Origin: Cytophagales bacterium
GTDB taxonomy: Bacteria; Bacteroidota; Bacteroidia; Cytophagales; Bernardetiaceae
NCBI GenBank assembly: GCA_013299045.1
Contig: JAAFJX010000015.1
Location: 1 to 64,000 of the forward strand
DNA length: 64,000 nucleotides
Direction: 5' to 3'
The position numbers and the translations under genes were made by a program. The notes under the pieces were generated by a model. It was given only the letters and a program-made list of their open reading frames with translations, was not told the origin of the DNA and did no database searches. This document shows positions 44,701-52,892 of the stretch, one piece after another (within the stretch, counting starts at the first letter, position 1; the number at the start of each line of letters is the position of its first letter).

Positions 44701-46062
44701 ACGAAGACCATTGCCACGCTCAACAACACTGTAAGTAAAGCTGACGCGGTCAGACAAATCTTCAGGGTCAAAGGGTAATTCGGTAAAGTGGTTGTAGTTT
44801 TCTTCACGCAGTTTTTTATCCTTTAGCAGCCATATCACGGATACAGCATTGCCTTTGTAAGCAAGCGCTATATGGTCGTACTCCGACTTAGCATCTAGGT
44901 TGTAACCTACTGATGGATAGAGTTCTAGCAAGTCGTAGTCAGGGGTTATGCTTACTCTGCCCTCGGCATTAATTAAGCCCTCTAAATTGTTTTTGCGTGC
45001 TTTTGTAAAAATACCCTCTTCCGGAAAATCGTAAATTAAATCATACTCAAAAGATGTTTGAACAAGGTCTTTGAGCTTAATAACTCCCCATTTGTCATCT
45101 TTTTTGGCTGAAAACAAGCGCTGTCCTATTGCATGAATGTTTTGATAATTGTAAGCCAATACCTCGCGCCCTTGTTCATCTAACAAGCCAAAAAATTTAT
45201 CTTTTTTGGCTTTGACAAACCAAGCACCAGCCGCCGCCACGTTTTCTATAGGCTGAAAAAGCGTAAATTCAAAGGGCGTAACAATTCGGTTAGGATTCAA
45301 AGAGAAAAGCGCCCACTTATCGGTGTTGTTCTTAACAGCTAAAAAAACGCTAGAAAGAAAATAAAAGTCTTTAACAGGCTCATTGATAACTATTTTGCCT
45401 TCAAAATCCATGAGTTTGTAGCTGCCTGCCTGTCCAAAAAAGATATAACCATTGGACATGGTTTGCGTTTCGGCAAAATTTTGAGCTAGAACCTTGCCTT
45501 GTGCGTCATAGATGATTTTTTCTTTGCCTTTTTGTCCCAAGATAAGATTGCTGCGGTTTGGCAGAAAATTATCTAAATGAGAGAGGCTATCCAAGGTAGG
45601 CTGCACCACAATCTGGCCTTTTGTGCTCGCAAAGCCACATTTACCATTTTGTCTGAATCCGATTAAGTTTTTGTTGAGCGGAATTATATCGTCCAAAATA
45701 GCCTCATACACTTTGTTCTGGCCACAAACCAAACCATATTTTTGTCCGTCTGTAAATTGAACAATGAGCGTGTCCAAGCTTTCTATCTTCGGAAATTTTG
45801 TTGGCAGAATTTCTTGGCCATTGATGCTATAAAGGCCATAAAGCGTGCCATTCCGAGTCAGGATATAGCGGTTATGCGATAGCGCGCCCACTTGGTCAAA
45901 CTGAGGAGGCACAAGAATCTTTCCTGCGGCATTCATAACGCCTTGTTTGTTGCCGCTCTTGATGGGTAGTATTTTGAACTCCTCTTGTGAATAAGCATTA
46001 TCTGCGAGCATAAATAGTCCAAATGCGAAGCCTATTAGCTTTTGGGATATAGAACGAAACAT
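41779..46062 (-). CDS. giant secreted WG-repeat protein (1427 aa)
   Basis: Residues 1-26 form a signal peptide (MFRSISQKLIGFAFG..., ending AYSQ). Almost all of the rest is tandem WG-type repeats of about 45-60 residues, with units such as KWGFIDKTGK, FWGLINKQGA, LWGYLDLQGN, RWGIVSPTNQ, KYGYINTEGK and KIGFIDHTGK, each followed by an I/V-x-P-x-Y/F-D strand. I count at least twenty. WG repeats form beta-structures thought to bind partners; they are often exported in Bacteroidota. No enzyme domain or sorting signal is visible. ATG 46062 is chosen because it alone gives a proper signal peptide. It diverges from the triple-TIR gene across 487 bp. Confidence 0.93.
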   Translation of the reverse strand: MFRSISQKLIGFAFGLFMLADNAYSQEEFKILPIKSGNKQGVMNAAGKILVPPQFDQVGALSHNRYILTRNGTLYGLYSINGQEILPTKFPKIESLDTLIVQFTDGQKYGLVCGQNKVYEAILDDIIPLNKNLIGFRQNGKCGFASTKGQIVVQPTLDSLSHLDNFLPNRSNLILGQKGKEKIIYDAQGKVLAQNFAETQTMSNGYIFFGQAGSYKLMDFEGKIVINEPVKDFYFLSSVFLAVKNNTDKWALFSLNPNRIVTPFEFTLFQPIENVAAAGAWFVKAKKDKFFGLLDEQGREVLAYNYQNIHAIGQRLFSAKKDDKWGVIKLKDLVQTSFEYDLIYDFPEEGIFTKARKNNLEGLINAEGRVSITPDYDLLELYPSVGYNLDAKSEYDHIALAYKGNAVSVIWLLKDKKLREENYNHFTELPFDPEDLSDRVSFTYSVVERGNGLRWWQNNRKKWLLITPTRKAVLGDQYDDIRLDPYVQLTLGRKYDQSGRIIGAAVIDHVNGKVVFSSNVSYIEIGDFRFSGVARVMKDSLYNAIVSRDGKMTELFGGAEADSIGEFVETRLLVRLRNRKVGFLDGQGQLVIPATFDSAGTFQNGFSKVKIAGKYGYINTEGKLIVSASYDALSPLVSGYAIAIQGGKSGLVSKEGVLSIPCLYERLSLVHKGLVRARKNQRWGIVSPTNQTILEFNYNQIGDFNNGFAKIKLGPQCGLINEKGQVVLPPQINADDIGSVQNGVFWIGLGKFTDPNDPLKRPNFKQIGYANTTGKIIVEPVYEQITNFENVYAAQYGFAEVIKNGKIGFIDHTGKEIVPTVYESIEGDFLQNYQNSKAIFKVQKDGLYGYINSKGQSVLTPKYTRIEHFEEIFVAQNSKGVAAVQEGSKHGGINLKGETVVPFDYEFTGMSPYNDTLVVVRKNNKWGVVSAQNKVILPLEYDKLKYLYKNGQALFELFKNQSKFIYFNDKGEVLTALVADNAGMLAEGLIPFKTNGKWGYTDGTQTKIAASYDSALQFAEGMAAVQQNGKWGFIDKTGKMLINPRFQNAGIFSKNTAPVQDNGFWGLINKQGAWAYPAECSQIQPFDANGLCVAQKEVKGTMLCCFLNNEGKIVGKKFAYRALGLFSEGLAPALSADDDVSRQLWGYLDLQGNLKITHQFAQAQPFAGGYGRVKLGKTSKQWSYVDRSGALVIKARYQNSSDFGEGAAVGDGGLIFDAQTKIIGQMQDSKVRVSAGFVEGKIAAQAHDGFCHFRKDGKPLYKARYDSITNFMNGIAFAKAGEIWELTRKVENAESKGKLDETKLNFTKPKMMEYIAENGKDKLVVNKKYGEAFKDVGWKRTHEGKWYMLDENGSLESPAEYEGMAGFGTRTIQVRAQGTFGYATTNGTIIIPAEYDVRKYLYEGTIIRLESGGKVQYLNLNGQKIGL

Positions 46063-46549
46063 AGCTTTTTGTTTTTTTGGGGATAAAAGCATCTTATAGA
46101 ATTTATGTTTTCTTATAGACAGATGCCCAAAGGTGCAAAAAAGTAACCAGAGTCTTTTAAAAGAGGCAAAAAAAATATGAGGCACAGAATATTTTACTGA
46201 GCAACAGTATCCTTTATATTCTGTATCCTGATTGGGTATCTTACCAATTTTGGGCTTCAGATTATTATGTCAAAAAAGCGAAATGGATTTTATAGAGTGT
46301 ACTTGCCCTATACAAGTACTCAAAAATCAGCTAAATGATACTCATGGATTCCGTTTGAATCTTGCTGTATTACTTTTTTAGGTAATTGCTCAATAACCCC
46401 CAAAAATAGTTTTTGACTCTTAAACCTCAATAATTTTAATCTTTTGTTTTGTAAAACCGCCAAAAGAGATGTTATTTGCTCTTCAAATATAACCAGAACT
46501 ATATGCGCATTTGTTTTACCAGTTTTGGCAAATGCTGCTTTTTTACACA
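46063..46549. other. 487-bp divergent intergenic region between the WG-repeat and triple-TIR genes
   Basis: No consensus promoter stands out. On the minus strand CACCTTTG (46135-46128) is a one-mismatch -7 about 70 bp before the WG gene. A 76-codon minus-strand frame (46320-46550) exists but is not well supported. Sequence left of 46320 holds nothing recognised. Confidence 0.5.
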
Positions 46550-49186
46550 ATGCTTATAAAGGACGTTTTCATATCGTATGGCAGACGCGAAAGTTTAGGT
46601 TTTGCTTCCAAACTTTACCAAAAACTGGTAGCAGATGGTTACAGCGCCTGGTTTGACCAAGTTAATATTCCGGCTGGGGACGACTACCAAAAGCGCATTG
46701 ACAATGGCATTGAAAGCGCCCATATTTTTTTGTTCGTCATTGCACCGCGCTCCGTAGAGTCTGTTAATTGTGCCAAAGAGGTAGAACTAGCCATTCAATT
46801 GGGTAAGCGTATTATTCCTATTTTGCATATTCAGCCCGAATCTTCTTCTTGGGCAAAAATGCGTGAGGAAGCGCGTAAAGCTATCCGTAAACGCGACTGG
46901 GTAAGTATGCGTGAGCAGCTAGGCAGCCTAGATGACCTGCGTGCTTGGGCTGATGCGCAAGAATGGGCGAACTTGCAAGATAATTACTTGCTCAAACAGT
47001 GGCAGTATTTCACTGGTTTCCCTTCTTTAGATTCTTTTGAGTCTGCTTTCATAGAGTTGAAAAGCCTCATTGAAAAAAATAAGGATTATACAAGCTATCA
47101 TACACACTTGCTTTTGCAAGCCCTTTATTGGCAAAGCCAGAATTATTCTACACGACTCTTTTTGACTGGACAGGAGCGCCAAAAAGCTGTGGAGTGGTTA
47201 AAAACTGAGTTTAGAGCGCCTGAGCAAGCCCCCTGCGAACCAACTGCCCTGATGGCAGATTTTATTTGTGAAAGTACACAAAATGCAAATAATCAGCAGG
47301 CTGATGTTTACTTTTGCCATGCAGACAACGAACACCTTGTACTGCCCATCAAAAATTATTTGCATCGTTTGGCTTATACGACATGGGACTATACCTCTGA
47401 CCTAGTACCTGGCATAAATATTGACCTGGGAATCAAAAAAGGTATCGCGAATGCTGATAATTTCATCTTTCTAATGACTGAAAGTACGCTCAGTTCAGCC
47501 TCTAATCTCAAAGAACTGGAGTATGCCGTGGCGCTTGGCAAAAGGGTTGTTCCGCTGCTTCTGAATAACCTTGCAGAAACAGACTCCCCAGAAATTATCA
47601 AGCGTTTGCGACCGATTAACTTCAAGAGTTATGCTGCAAACCGAGATTTGGCCGATAGCGAAGCTTTAAAAGACTTACTGCGTGCGCCTATGAGCGAGCT
47701 TATTAGGCAAATAGAGCACGACAAAGCCCATGTGCAAGCCTATACGCTCTATCTCTGCCATGCTTTACGATGGGAGCAGCAAAACAAAGCATTAAGTATG
47801 CTTTTACGGGGTTATGCCTTACAGCAAGCCATTAGCTGGCGCGACTTGGCCCTCAAAAAGGCTCATCAGCAGCCAACAGACCTGCACAAGACATTTTTAG
47901 CCGCTTGCGAACAGCACAAAGACGAGGTAGGGACAGATGTTTTTTTGAGTCATTTGCACGCCGACAATGAATTTGCTCAAAAGTTTAGCGCCGAGTTACA
48001 AATGTTGGGGCATACGGTTTGGCAAGACCGTCCTTATCTGCCCAAAGATGCAGAAATGGCGCAAAGCGAAGTGTTGAAAGGCATAGATAATGCGCTTAAT
48101 TTTTGCGTGATATGCAGCCAGGATACTTCCCAAAGTGCGCAGATTTTGGCTGAAATTGAACACGCCATGAAAGTAGGCAAAAAGTGTTTTGTAGGCATTA
48201 TTGGCAGTGCAGAAGTGCAAAAGCCAGCCGTTCTGGCTGAGGCTACGCATATTGATTTCAGACAAAAGACCTTGCACGAAGGTACTGCCGAACTACTCGC
48301 TAGCCTTAGAGAGGTGGACAAGCACCATTTGCAGTTACATCAGCGTTGGCAGCTAAAAGCGCAGGAGTGGGAAAAAGCCCTCGCAAAAAAGCAACTTTTA
48401 TTGCAACAGAAGGAGACCATTAAAGAGGCCATTAGGCTCAAAACAACAGAGTTTTTGCTCCCTGATGCGCAGTGTATTATGGCTAGGGAGTGGTATGAAG
48501 AGGCTATTGCGCAACAAAAGATACCTATACCTACTGCACTGCAAATAAGCTACATAACAGCTAGTGAAAAAGAGGTTAATCACAAAAGAGAACAGCGATT
48601 CAAACGCGCTAAGCGAAATCAAATATTCTCTATGGCGGTTAGTATTGCTTTGGTTATGTCTATCATTTTTGGTGCATGGGCTATTATTAACCGAATGAAA
48701 GTAGAAAATTTGCGACAAAAGACCATAGAGGCAGCCGAACTCGCCCAAAAGCAAGCAGAAGAGGCCAAAAAGAAGGAAGTTGAAGCCACAGACGCATTGG
48801 CGCGCTTAGAGCTAACGATGCGTAAAATTAAAAACCTGAATCAAAAACTTGAGGAAGTAGAAGCCGAAGAAGTTGTAAGAACTCAGCTAGACAATATGCA
48901 AAATAGAACCTCGGACGCACAACTCAAGCAACTTCAACAAGAGCAAAAGTTAAGCAAGCAAAGGTATGACAACTTGCAGGTGGAGTATGCCAAAGCACTG
49001 CAAGACTATGAAAAAGTTATGGCTAATCTGGTTGTTTATAATGAGCAGCTAGACCAACTCATTGTGGGACTTGAAAGCGATGGTTTCTTTGACAAAAAGC
49101 GTAAAAGCGATAAAATTAGCTCTGAAAAAGCTAAAATTATGTTGAAAGACCTGCAAGCAAAATTTGAAAAATTAGAAAAGAGATAG
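46550..49186 (+). CDS. membrane-anchored protein with three tandem TIR modules and C-terminal coiled coil
   Basis: This 878-residue protein has three TIR-like domains: about 5-105 (KDVFISYGRRES start, Glu77 in NCAKEVELA), 251-339 (ADVYFCHADNEH start, Glu322 in NLKELEYA) and 461-571 (TDVFLSHLHADNE start, Glu535 in ILAEIEHA). The acidic residue used by NAD-cleaving TIRs is kept in all three. After each comes a helical linker of one type: 'ALxWxxQNK...LLxGxxLxxA' and a PT(A/D)LxxxFIxAS end. This linker is known from TIR-WD40 and STAND-like bacterial proteins. A basic stretch (KREQRFKRAKR), one membrane helix (about 691-713) and a coiled coil (718-878) finish it; the positive-inside rule puts the TIRs in the cytoplasm. 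ATG 46550 is preferred over 46511. Role inferred: TIR-based signalling or defence. Confidence 0.88.
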   Translation: MLIKDVFISYGRRESLGFASKLYQKLVADGYSAWFDQVNIPAGDDYQKRIDNGIESAHIFLFVIAPRSVESVNCAKEVELAIQLGKRIIPILHIQPESSSWAKMREEARKAIRKRDWVSMREQLGSLDDLRAWADAQEWANLQDNYLLKQWQYFTGFPSLDSFESAFIELKSLIEKNKDYTSYHTHLLLQALYWQSQNYSTRLFLTGQERQKAVEWLKTEFRAPEQAPCEPTALMADFICESTQNANNQQADVYFCHADNEHLVLPIKNYLHRLAYTTWDYTSDLVPGINIDLGIKKGIANADNFIFLMTESTLSSASNLKELEYAVALGKRVVPLLLNNLAETDSPEIIKRLRPINFKSYAANRDLADSEALKDLLRAPMSELIRQIEHDKAHVQAYTLYLCHALRWEQQNKALSMLLRGYALQQAISWRDLALKKAHQQPTDLHKTFLAACEQHKDEVGTDVFLSHLHADNEFAQKFSAELQMLGHTVWQDRPYLPKDAEMAQSEVLKGIDNALNFCVICSQDTSQSAQILAEIEHAMKVGKKCFVGIIGSAEVQKPAVLAEATHIDFRQKTLHEGTAELLASLREVDKHHLQLHQRWQLKAQEWEKALAKKQLLLQQKETIKEAIRLKTTEFLLPDAQCIMAREWYEEAIAQQKIPIPTALQISYITASEKEVNHKREQRFKRAKRNQIFSMAVSIALVMSIIFGAWAIINRMKVENLRQKTIEAAELAQKQAEEAKKKEVEATDALARLELTMRKIKNLNQKLEEVEAEEVVRTQLDNMQNRTSDAQLKQLQQEQKLSKQRYDNLQVEYAKALQDYEKVMANLVVYNEQLDQLIVGLESDGFFDKKRKSDKISSEKAKIMLKDLQAKFEKLEKR

Positions 49187-49225
49187 CAAAACGTTCCGAG
49201 CGCTTTTCTTTGCTGTTACATTAAA

Positions 49226-50701
49226 TCAAGCAAAAAAATCTGATTTTATTTTTTGAAAGGCAATAAGCCCTGACAGCGCCACGCCTGGTATGCCTTGTCC
49301 GGGATAGGTACTATCTCCACAAATATAAGCTCCTTCGCCGTCTAGTCTTGCATCTTTCATTTGCCAAGTTTTTATGCGCATTTGTTGCGGATAGCCCCCC
49401 ACAGCGCCGTATGCGCGCTGCGTCCAGTGTGCCCATGAACTGGGGCCAGAGGAATGCAAATACCGTGTGGCTGAGCGCTCAATCAAACCATTCTCCTCAA
49501 GTGCTTCAAGGATAGCCTCTTCCAGTATATCCTTATTCAAAGCGGTATGCTCTTCAGGCTTGTGTATGTGCGTACTGACCGAAGCCACACGATGATTCGG
49601 TAAACGACAGCGGCTTGTATCCTGTGGGTGGTTTAGGCTCAAGAAGATGCTTTCGCTCCCAATAATCGGCAAAGGTTTGGCCAAATGAATCTGATGATGT
49701 ATGCTGTCGTAAGTTCTAAACTCCTCAAAACCAATACCAAGCTGAAAAGCACTCACTAGCTGGCTTGAAGGCATCAAATAACTCGGTAGTAGCTTGGTTC
49801 TTTTCGTTGTGTACTGAAGAAGTGGTATGGTATTATTGAGAGGAATACCGCTCAGCAACAAGCGTGAACGATAAGTGATGCCTTTGTCAGTTTGTACGAT
49901 GTAAAAATTATCCTTTTTCTGAACCTGTACCACCTTCTGTTTCAAAGCTAAACTACTACCTTTAGTTTTGAGAAAATCCACTAGGGGCTGAACCAAGTTG
50001 ATAAGGCCCCCTTTGACATAAAAATTTTTTTGTAGTGTATAGCAAAGTGCTGTGCAGCCAAAAAGACCATTTACTTCTTGGCAGGTGTTCTGTGCCGTGA
50101 TGAGAAGTTGCTGGTCAATAAATTTTATAAAATCAGGGTTACGGTGTAAGTCAAAGCGTTTGAGCAAATGCCATGTGCTTTGAAAAAGATAAGGCAAAAG
50201 GCTTGCTTGTTCTAAAGAGATGTTCTTTGCGCAAGCCCAAACATCTTTGAAACTCGAGGGCGGGAAGTGCAGTTGTTTGAGAGAAGTCTGCCATACTTTT
50301 TGGCTAACTTGGTGCGCAAAACGCCAAAATTTTGCCTGATTGGGGTGCGGAAAATGCTTTTCTACTTCCTTAATCCATGCCTCTAGCTGAGCGTAGCGAT
50401 TAATTACCCGTCCCTTAAAATGCACCTGCATCGGCAGCTCGAGAGGCCATGCGTCTAGGCTGATGCCTATTTTTTGAAGCAAATAAGCCAGAGCCATACC
50501 TTTATCTAGCCCTACAAGCGTAGTAGCCCCACTTTCAAAAACATAACCCTTACGTGGATAGGCACTCGTACAACCACCCGGAAGAAAATTTTGTTCAAGA
50601 ATACCTACTTTTAAGTTCAGGTCGGCAGCCAATAAGCAACTTGCTGTTAGGCTACCCATACCGCTACCAATGACGACTACATCAAACGTTTCTATACTCA
50701 T
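49226..50701 (-). CDS. CrtI/CrtISO-like FAD-dependent carotenoid desaturase/isomerase or retinol saturase relative
   Basis: The 491-residue flavoprotein begins with the FAD loop DVVVIGSGMGSLTASCLLA and has the PGGCTSAYPRKGYVFESGATT region near 45-65, typical of CrtISO, CrtD and all-trans-retinol 13,14-reductase relatives. The C-terminal CGDSTYPGQGIPGVALSG closes the FAD site. It may desaturate or isomerise carotenoids, matching the phytoene synthase in the window, but the substrate is unproven. ATG 50701 is chosen; earlier starts would overlap the preceding fcl gene. It is the last gene of the EAD-like / fcl / flavoprotein operon, with a 28-nt gap. Confidence 0.87.
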   Translation of the reverse strand: MSIETFDVVVIGSGMGSLTASCLLAADLNLKVGILEQNFLPGGCTSAYPRKGYVFESGATTLVGLDKGMALAYLLQKIGISLDAWPLELPMQVHFKGRVINRYAQLEAWIKEVEKHFPHPNQAKFWRFAHQVSQKVWQTSLKQLHFPPSSFKDVWACAKNISLEQASLLPYLFQSTWHLLKRFDLHRNPDFIKFIDQQLLITAQNTCQEVNGLFGCTALCYTLQKNFYVKGGLINLVQPLVDFLKTKGSSLALKQKVVQVQKKDNFYIVQTDKGITYRSRLLLSGIPLNNTIPLLQYTTKRTKLLPSYLMPSSQLVSAFQLGIGFEEFRTYDSIHHQIHLAKPLPIIGSESIFLSLNHPQDTSRCRLPNHRVASVSTHIHKPEEHTALNKDILEEAILEALEENGLIERSATRYLHSSGPSSWAHWTQRAYGAVGGYPQQMRIKTWQMKDARLDGEGAYICGDSTYPGQGIPGVALSGLIAFQKIKSDFFA

Positions 50702-50729
50702 CTCAAACGTTGTATTGCGTTGGCCGCGT

Positions 50730-51800
50730 TCATGGCCGCAAGCCCAAACCAGCCAGATATTCCTGATATGTTTTACTGATACCTTCACGCAAAGAGGTGC
50801 GTGCCGTCCAACCTAAAGCATTTAATCTGGAAACATCAAGCAGTTTTCTCGGTGTGCCGTCGGGTTTGTCTGTATTAAAAAGAAGGTCTCCATCAAAGCC
50901 TACTATCTCTTTAATCATCAAAGCTAAATCTTTAATAGAAAGCTCTTTACCAGTGCCAATATTAACAAATTGCAGGTCGTTATAATTTTTCATCAAAAAC
51001 ACACAGGCTTCGGCCAAATCGTCTGCATAAAGAAACTCGCGAAGCGGCGTGCCTGTTCCCCAAACGGTAACACTGCTGCGTCCATGCTGCTTTAAGATGC
51101 CGTAGTTAGCCAAAAGTGCGTTTAAATCTGTTTCGTTGTCTTGTTTATGCGTTGCTGCCTGAATAGGATGTTTGGCCAAATCTTTAGCAATAGCTTCTGT
51201 ATCGTTATTCTGTAAGGCTTTGGCCAAAAAACACTTGCGAATAAGCGCGGGCAGTACGTGCGAATTGTGTAGGTCGTAGTTATCATGAGTGCCATACAAA
51301 TTCGTGGGCATGACTGAAATAAAGTTGCGCTGATATTGTAGCCTATAAGATTCACAAAGTTTTATACCCGCAATTTTGGCAATAGCATAAGGCTCGTTGG
51401 TGGCCTCTAGCAAACCTGTAAGTAAATAATCTTCCTTGAGCGGCTGTGGTGCCATTTTTGGGTAAATGCACGAAGACCCCAAGAACAAGAGTTTACTGGT
51501 ATTGTTGGCATGAGCTGCATGAATGACGTTTATTTCAATCAGAAGATTTTGGTAGATAAAGTCGGCACGCTGCGTGTTGTTAGCCCATATACCACCTACT
51601 TTGGCAGCCGCCAAAAAGACAAATTGGGGCTTTTCGTATTCAAAAAAAGCATTGACATCAGCTTGGTTCAGCAAGTTGAGTTGTTTTGAGCTTGGCGTAA
51701 GCAAGTTATGATAGCCTAGTGCTTTGAGCTGCCGCACGATGGCGGAGCCTACCATACCATTTGCTCCTGCTACATATATTTTGTCTGAAAATTTCATCAA
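50730..51800 (-). CDS. fcl: GDP-L-fucose synthase
   Basis: This 356-residue SDR epimerase-reductase converts GDP-4-keto-6-deoxymannose to GDP-L-fucose for surface glycans. It shows the NADP loop VAGANGMVGSAIVRQL, the SSCIYPKMAPQPLKEDYLLTG block (cited by family as SSCIYP...), catalytic Tyr and Lys in YAIAKIAGIKLCE, and the NLYGTHDNYD segment. The N-terminus starts KIYVAGANG, normal for the family. An insert of about 30 residues with EAIAKDLAKHP (near 195-225) is larger than in E. coli Fcl. The gmd gene is not adjacent. It starts 7 nt after the EAD-like gene stop. Confidence 0.93.
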   Translation of the reverse strand: MMKFSDKIYVAGANGMVGSAIVRQLKALGYHNLLTPSSKQLNLLNQADVNAFFEYEKPQFVFLAAAKVGGIWANNTQRADFIYQNLLIEINVIHAAHANNTSKLLFLGSSCIYPKMAPQPLKEDYLLTGLLEATNEPYAIAKIAGIKLCESYRLQYQRNFISVMPTNLYGTHDNYDLHNSHVLPALIRKCFLAKALQNNDTEAIAKDLAKHPIQAATHKQDNETDLNALLANYGILKQHGRSSVTVWGTGTPLREFLYADDLAEACVFLMKNYNDLQFVNIGTGKELSIKDLALMIKEIVGFDGDLLFNTDKPDGTPRKLLDVSRLNALGWTARTSLREGISKTYQEYLAGLGLRP

Positions 51801-51807
51801 ATGGACT

Positions 51808-52293
51808 TTATTTTTTGAGTGCTTTTAACTCTTCCTGATACTCTGCAATCCAAGCCTCAAACTCTGCAATTTGTTCATCGTAGCGTTCTTCGGCCACAGC
51901 ATTCTCTTCTACAAGTTTGCGCTGTTCTTTGAGCTTCTCGAGAAGCTGCTGTAAGTGAGTGAGTTCACTTTCAATAAAAACAATACGTTTGTAAATGTCT
52001 TGCTTAAATTCTTGCCCTTTTGAGTCGCTAGGCGGCAACTCTGCTACTTTAGCCACTATGTAGTTAAGCGCCCCACGCACCCTTGCGCGTTCATTTTCGG
52101 CATCGTGTACCTCTATGCTTTGCATAGTACGGGCTTCAATGAGTTCATTGAGTCGTGCCTGCTGAGTCAGCGCTACTTGGTAAAGGCTCAGGTCGCGGTC
52201 GCGCAGAAAACGCACCAACATGGCCACTGCTTCCGCAAGGCGATTCGTAGCAATACATTCCTCTACATCAACGATAAAGGCTTTGTGGTTCAT
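51808..52293 (-). CDS. small protein with an EAD11-like effector-associated domain and coiled coil
   Basis: The 161-residue protein has no signal or membrane segment. Residues about 1-85 read as an effector-associated domain (EAD11-type) pattern: a helix with IATNRLAEAVAMLVRFL, then DLSLYQVALTQQARLNEL, then a basic-acidic turn and ERARVRGALNYIVAKVAEL. This matches the 'I-x-x-G/N-x-x-x-E-A-...-L-L-x-x-R-x-N-x-L...R-x-x-x-A-L-L' plan of these adaptor domains, which link sensors to effectors in NTPase-based conflict systems. A coiled coil follows (about 95-161). No effector or NTPase is fused or adjacent. It leads the operon with fcl and a flavoprotein. ATG 52293 is chosen; the longer frame crosses the -7 box. 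Assignment is from recalled pattern. Confidence 0.62.
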   Translation of the reverse strand: MNHKAFIVDVEECIATNRLAEAVAMLVRFLRDRDLSLYQVALTQQARLNELIEARTMQSIEVHDAENERARVRGALNYIVAKVAELPPSDSKGQEFKQDIYKRIVFIESELTHLQQLLEKLKEQRKLVEENAVAEERYDEQIAEFEAWIAEYQEELKALKK

Positions 52294-52349
52294 TCTAACT
52301 ATTGGGCTAAAACACGCAAAAGAAAAGCAAAGGCGCACAATTTGAGGCG

Positions 52350-52357
52350 CAAAGTTA
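52350..52357 (-). promoter_or_regulatory. -7 element of the EAD-like/fcl/flavoprotein operon
   Basis: TAACTTTG on the minus strand matches TAnnTTTG, about 57 bp before the ATG at 52293. TTGs lie 14 and 25 bp further up, neither at the ideal 20. Confidence 0.5.
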
Positions 52358-52832
52358 TAGAATTTAATGCTCAAAACCGTATCAAGCTCATAAAATCTAT
52401 AAACTCTACAGTAAAATATTGGGTATCGTTTAAAACAAGTATTTTTGATAGCTTCTTGGCAACATAACATGGCCAATATTTATCTTGCTCTTTTCCGTTA
52501 CGAACGTCATTTGCTTGTCATTGGGCATAAGAAAAAAACACACCACTAAACAAAAAATTCAAACAAGATGATAATTTTGTTATCAGTTGGTGAGTTTATA
52601 GAAAAAAAATCATAGGCCAAAGTTTATCCTACGCATGGTGTCGGCAGATTTAACATTTTATTAACATTTTTTGTAGCAATAACATTCCATATTTGCAAAA
52701 AGGAGCAGTTATAGCTTCTATGCAGTTTTTATCAACGTGGCTAGTTGAGATTTTAGCCAAAATGAGGTTATAAAGCTCATAATTTTTACAATAATTGGTT
52801 TGATTTTAATTGGGGTTTAATGCAAGAATACC

Positions 52833-52861
52833 TTGTCTTACGAAAAGATAAGGTATTTTTG
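52833..52861 (+). promoter_or_regulatory. promoter of the polytopic membrane protein gene
   Basis: TTG at 52833-52835, 18 bp, TATTTTTG at 52854-52861. The TTG could be mistaken for the start codon of the open frame; the real start is therefore ATG 52893. Confidence 0.6.
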
Positions 52862-52892
52862 CATTTACAACGGATTACTTAGCCTTCTGAAT

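Larger units (their letters stand above)
52294..52892. other. 599-bp divergent intergenic region
   Basis: Apart from the two promoters listed separately, I see an AT-rich stretch with no convincing gene or strong hairpin. Confidence 0.5.

Noticed and set aside
46320-46550. 76-codon minus-strand frame in the region between the WG-repeat and triple-TIR genes
   Set aside because: It overlaps the TIR start codon, has no promoter, no recognisable family and ordinary AT-rich composition. It could be a small gene, but the evidence is too thin.
52833-52892. TTG at 52833 as start of the membrane protein
   Set aside because: This TTG is the -33 element of a good promoter (TATTTTTG at 52854-52861); translation cannot start upstream of transcription.
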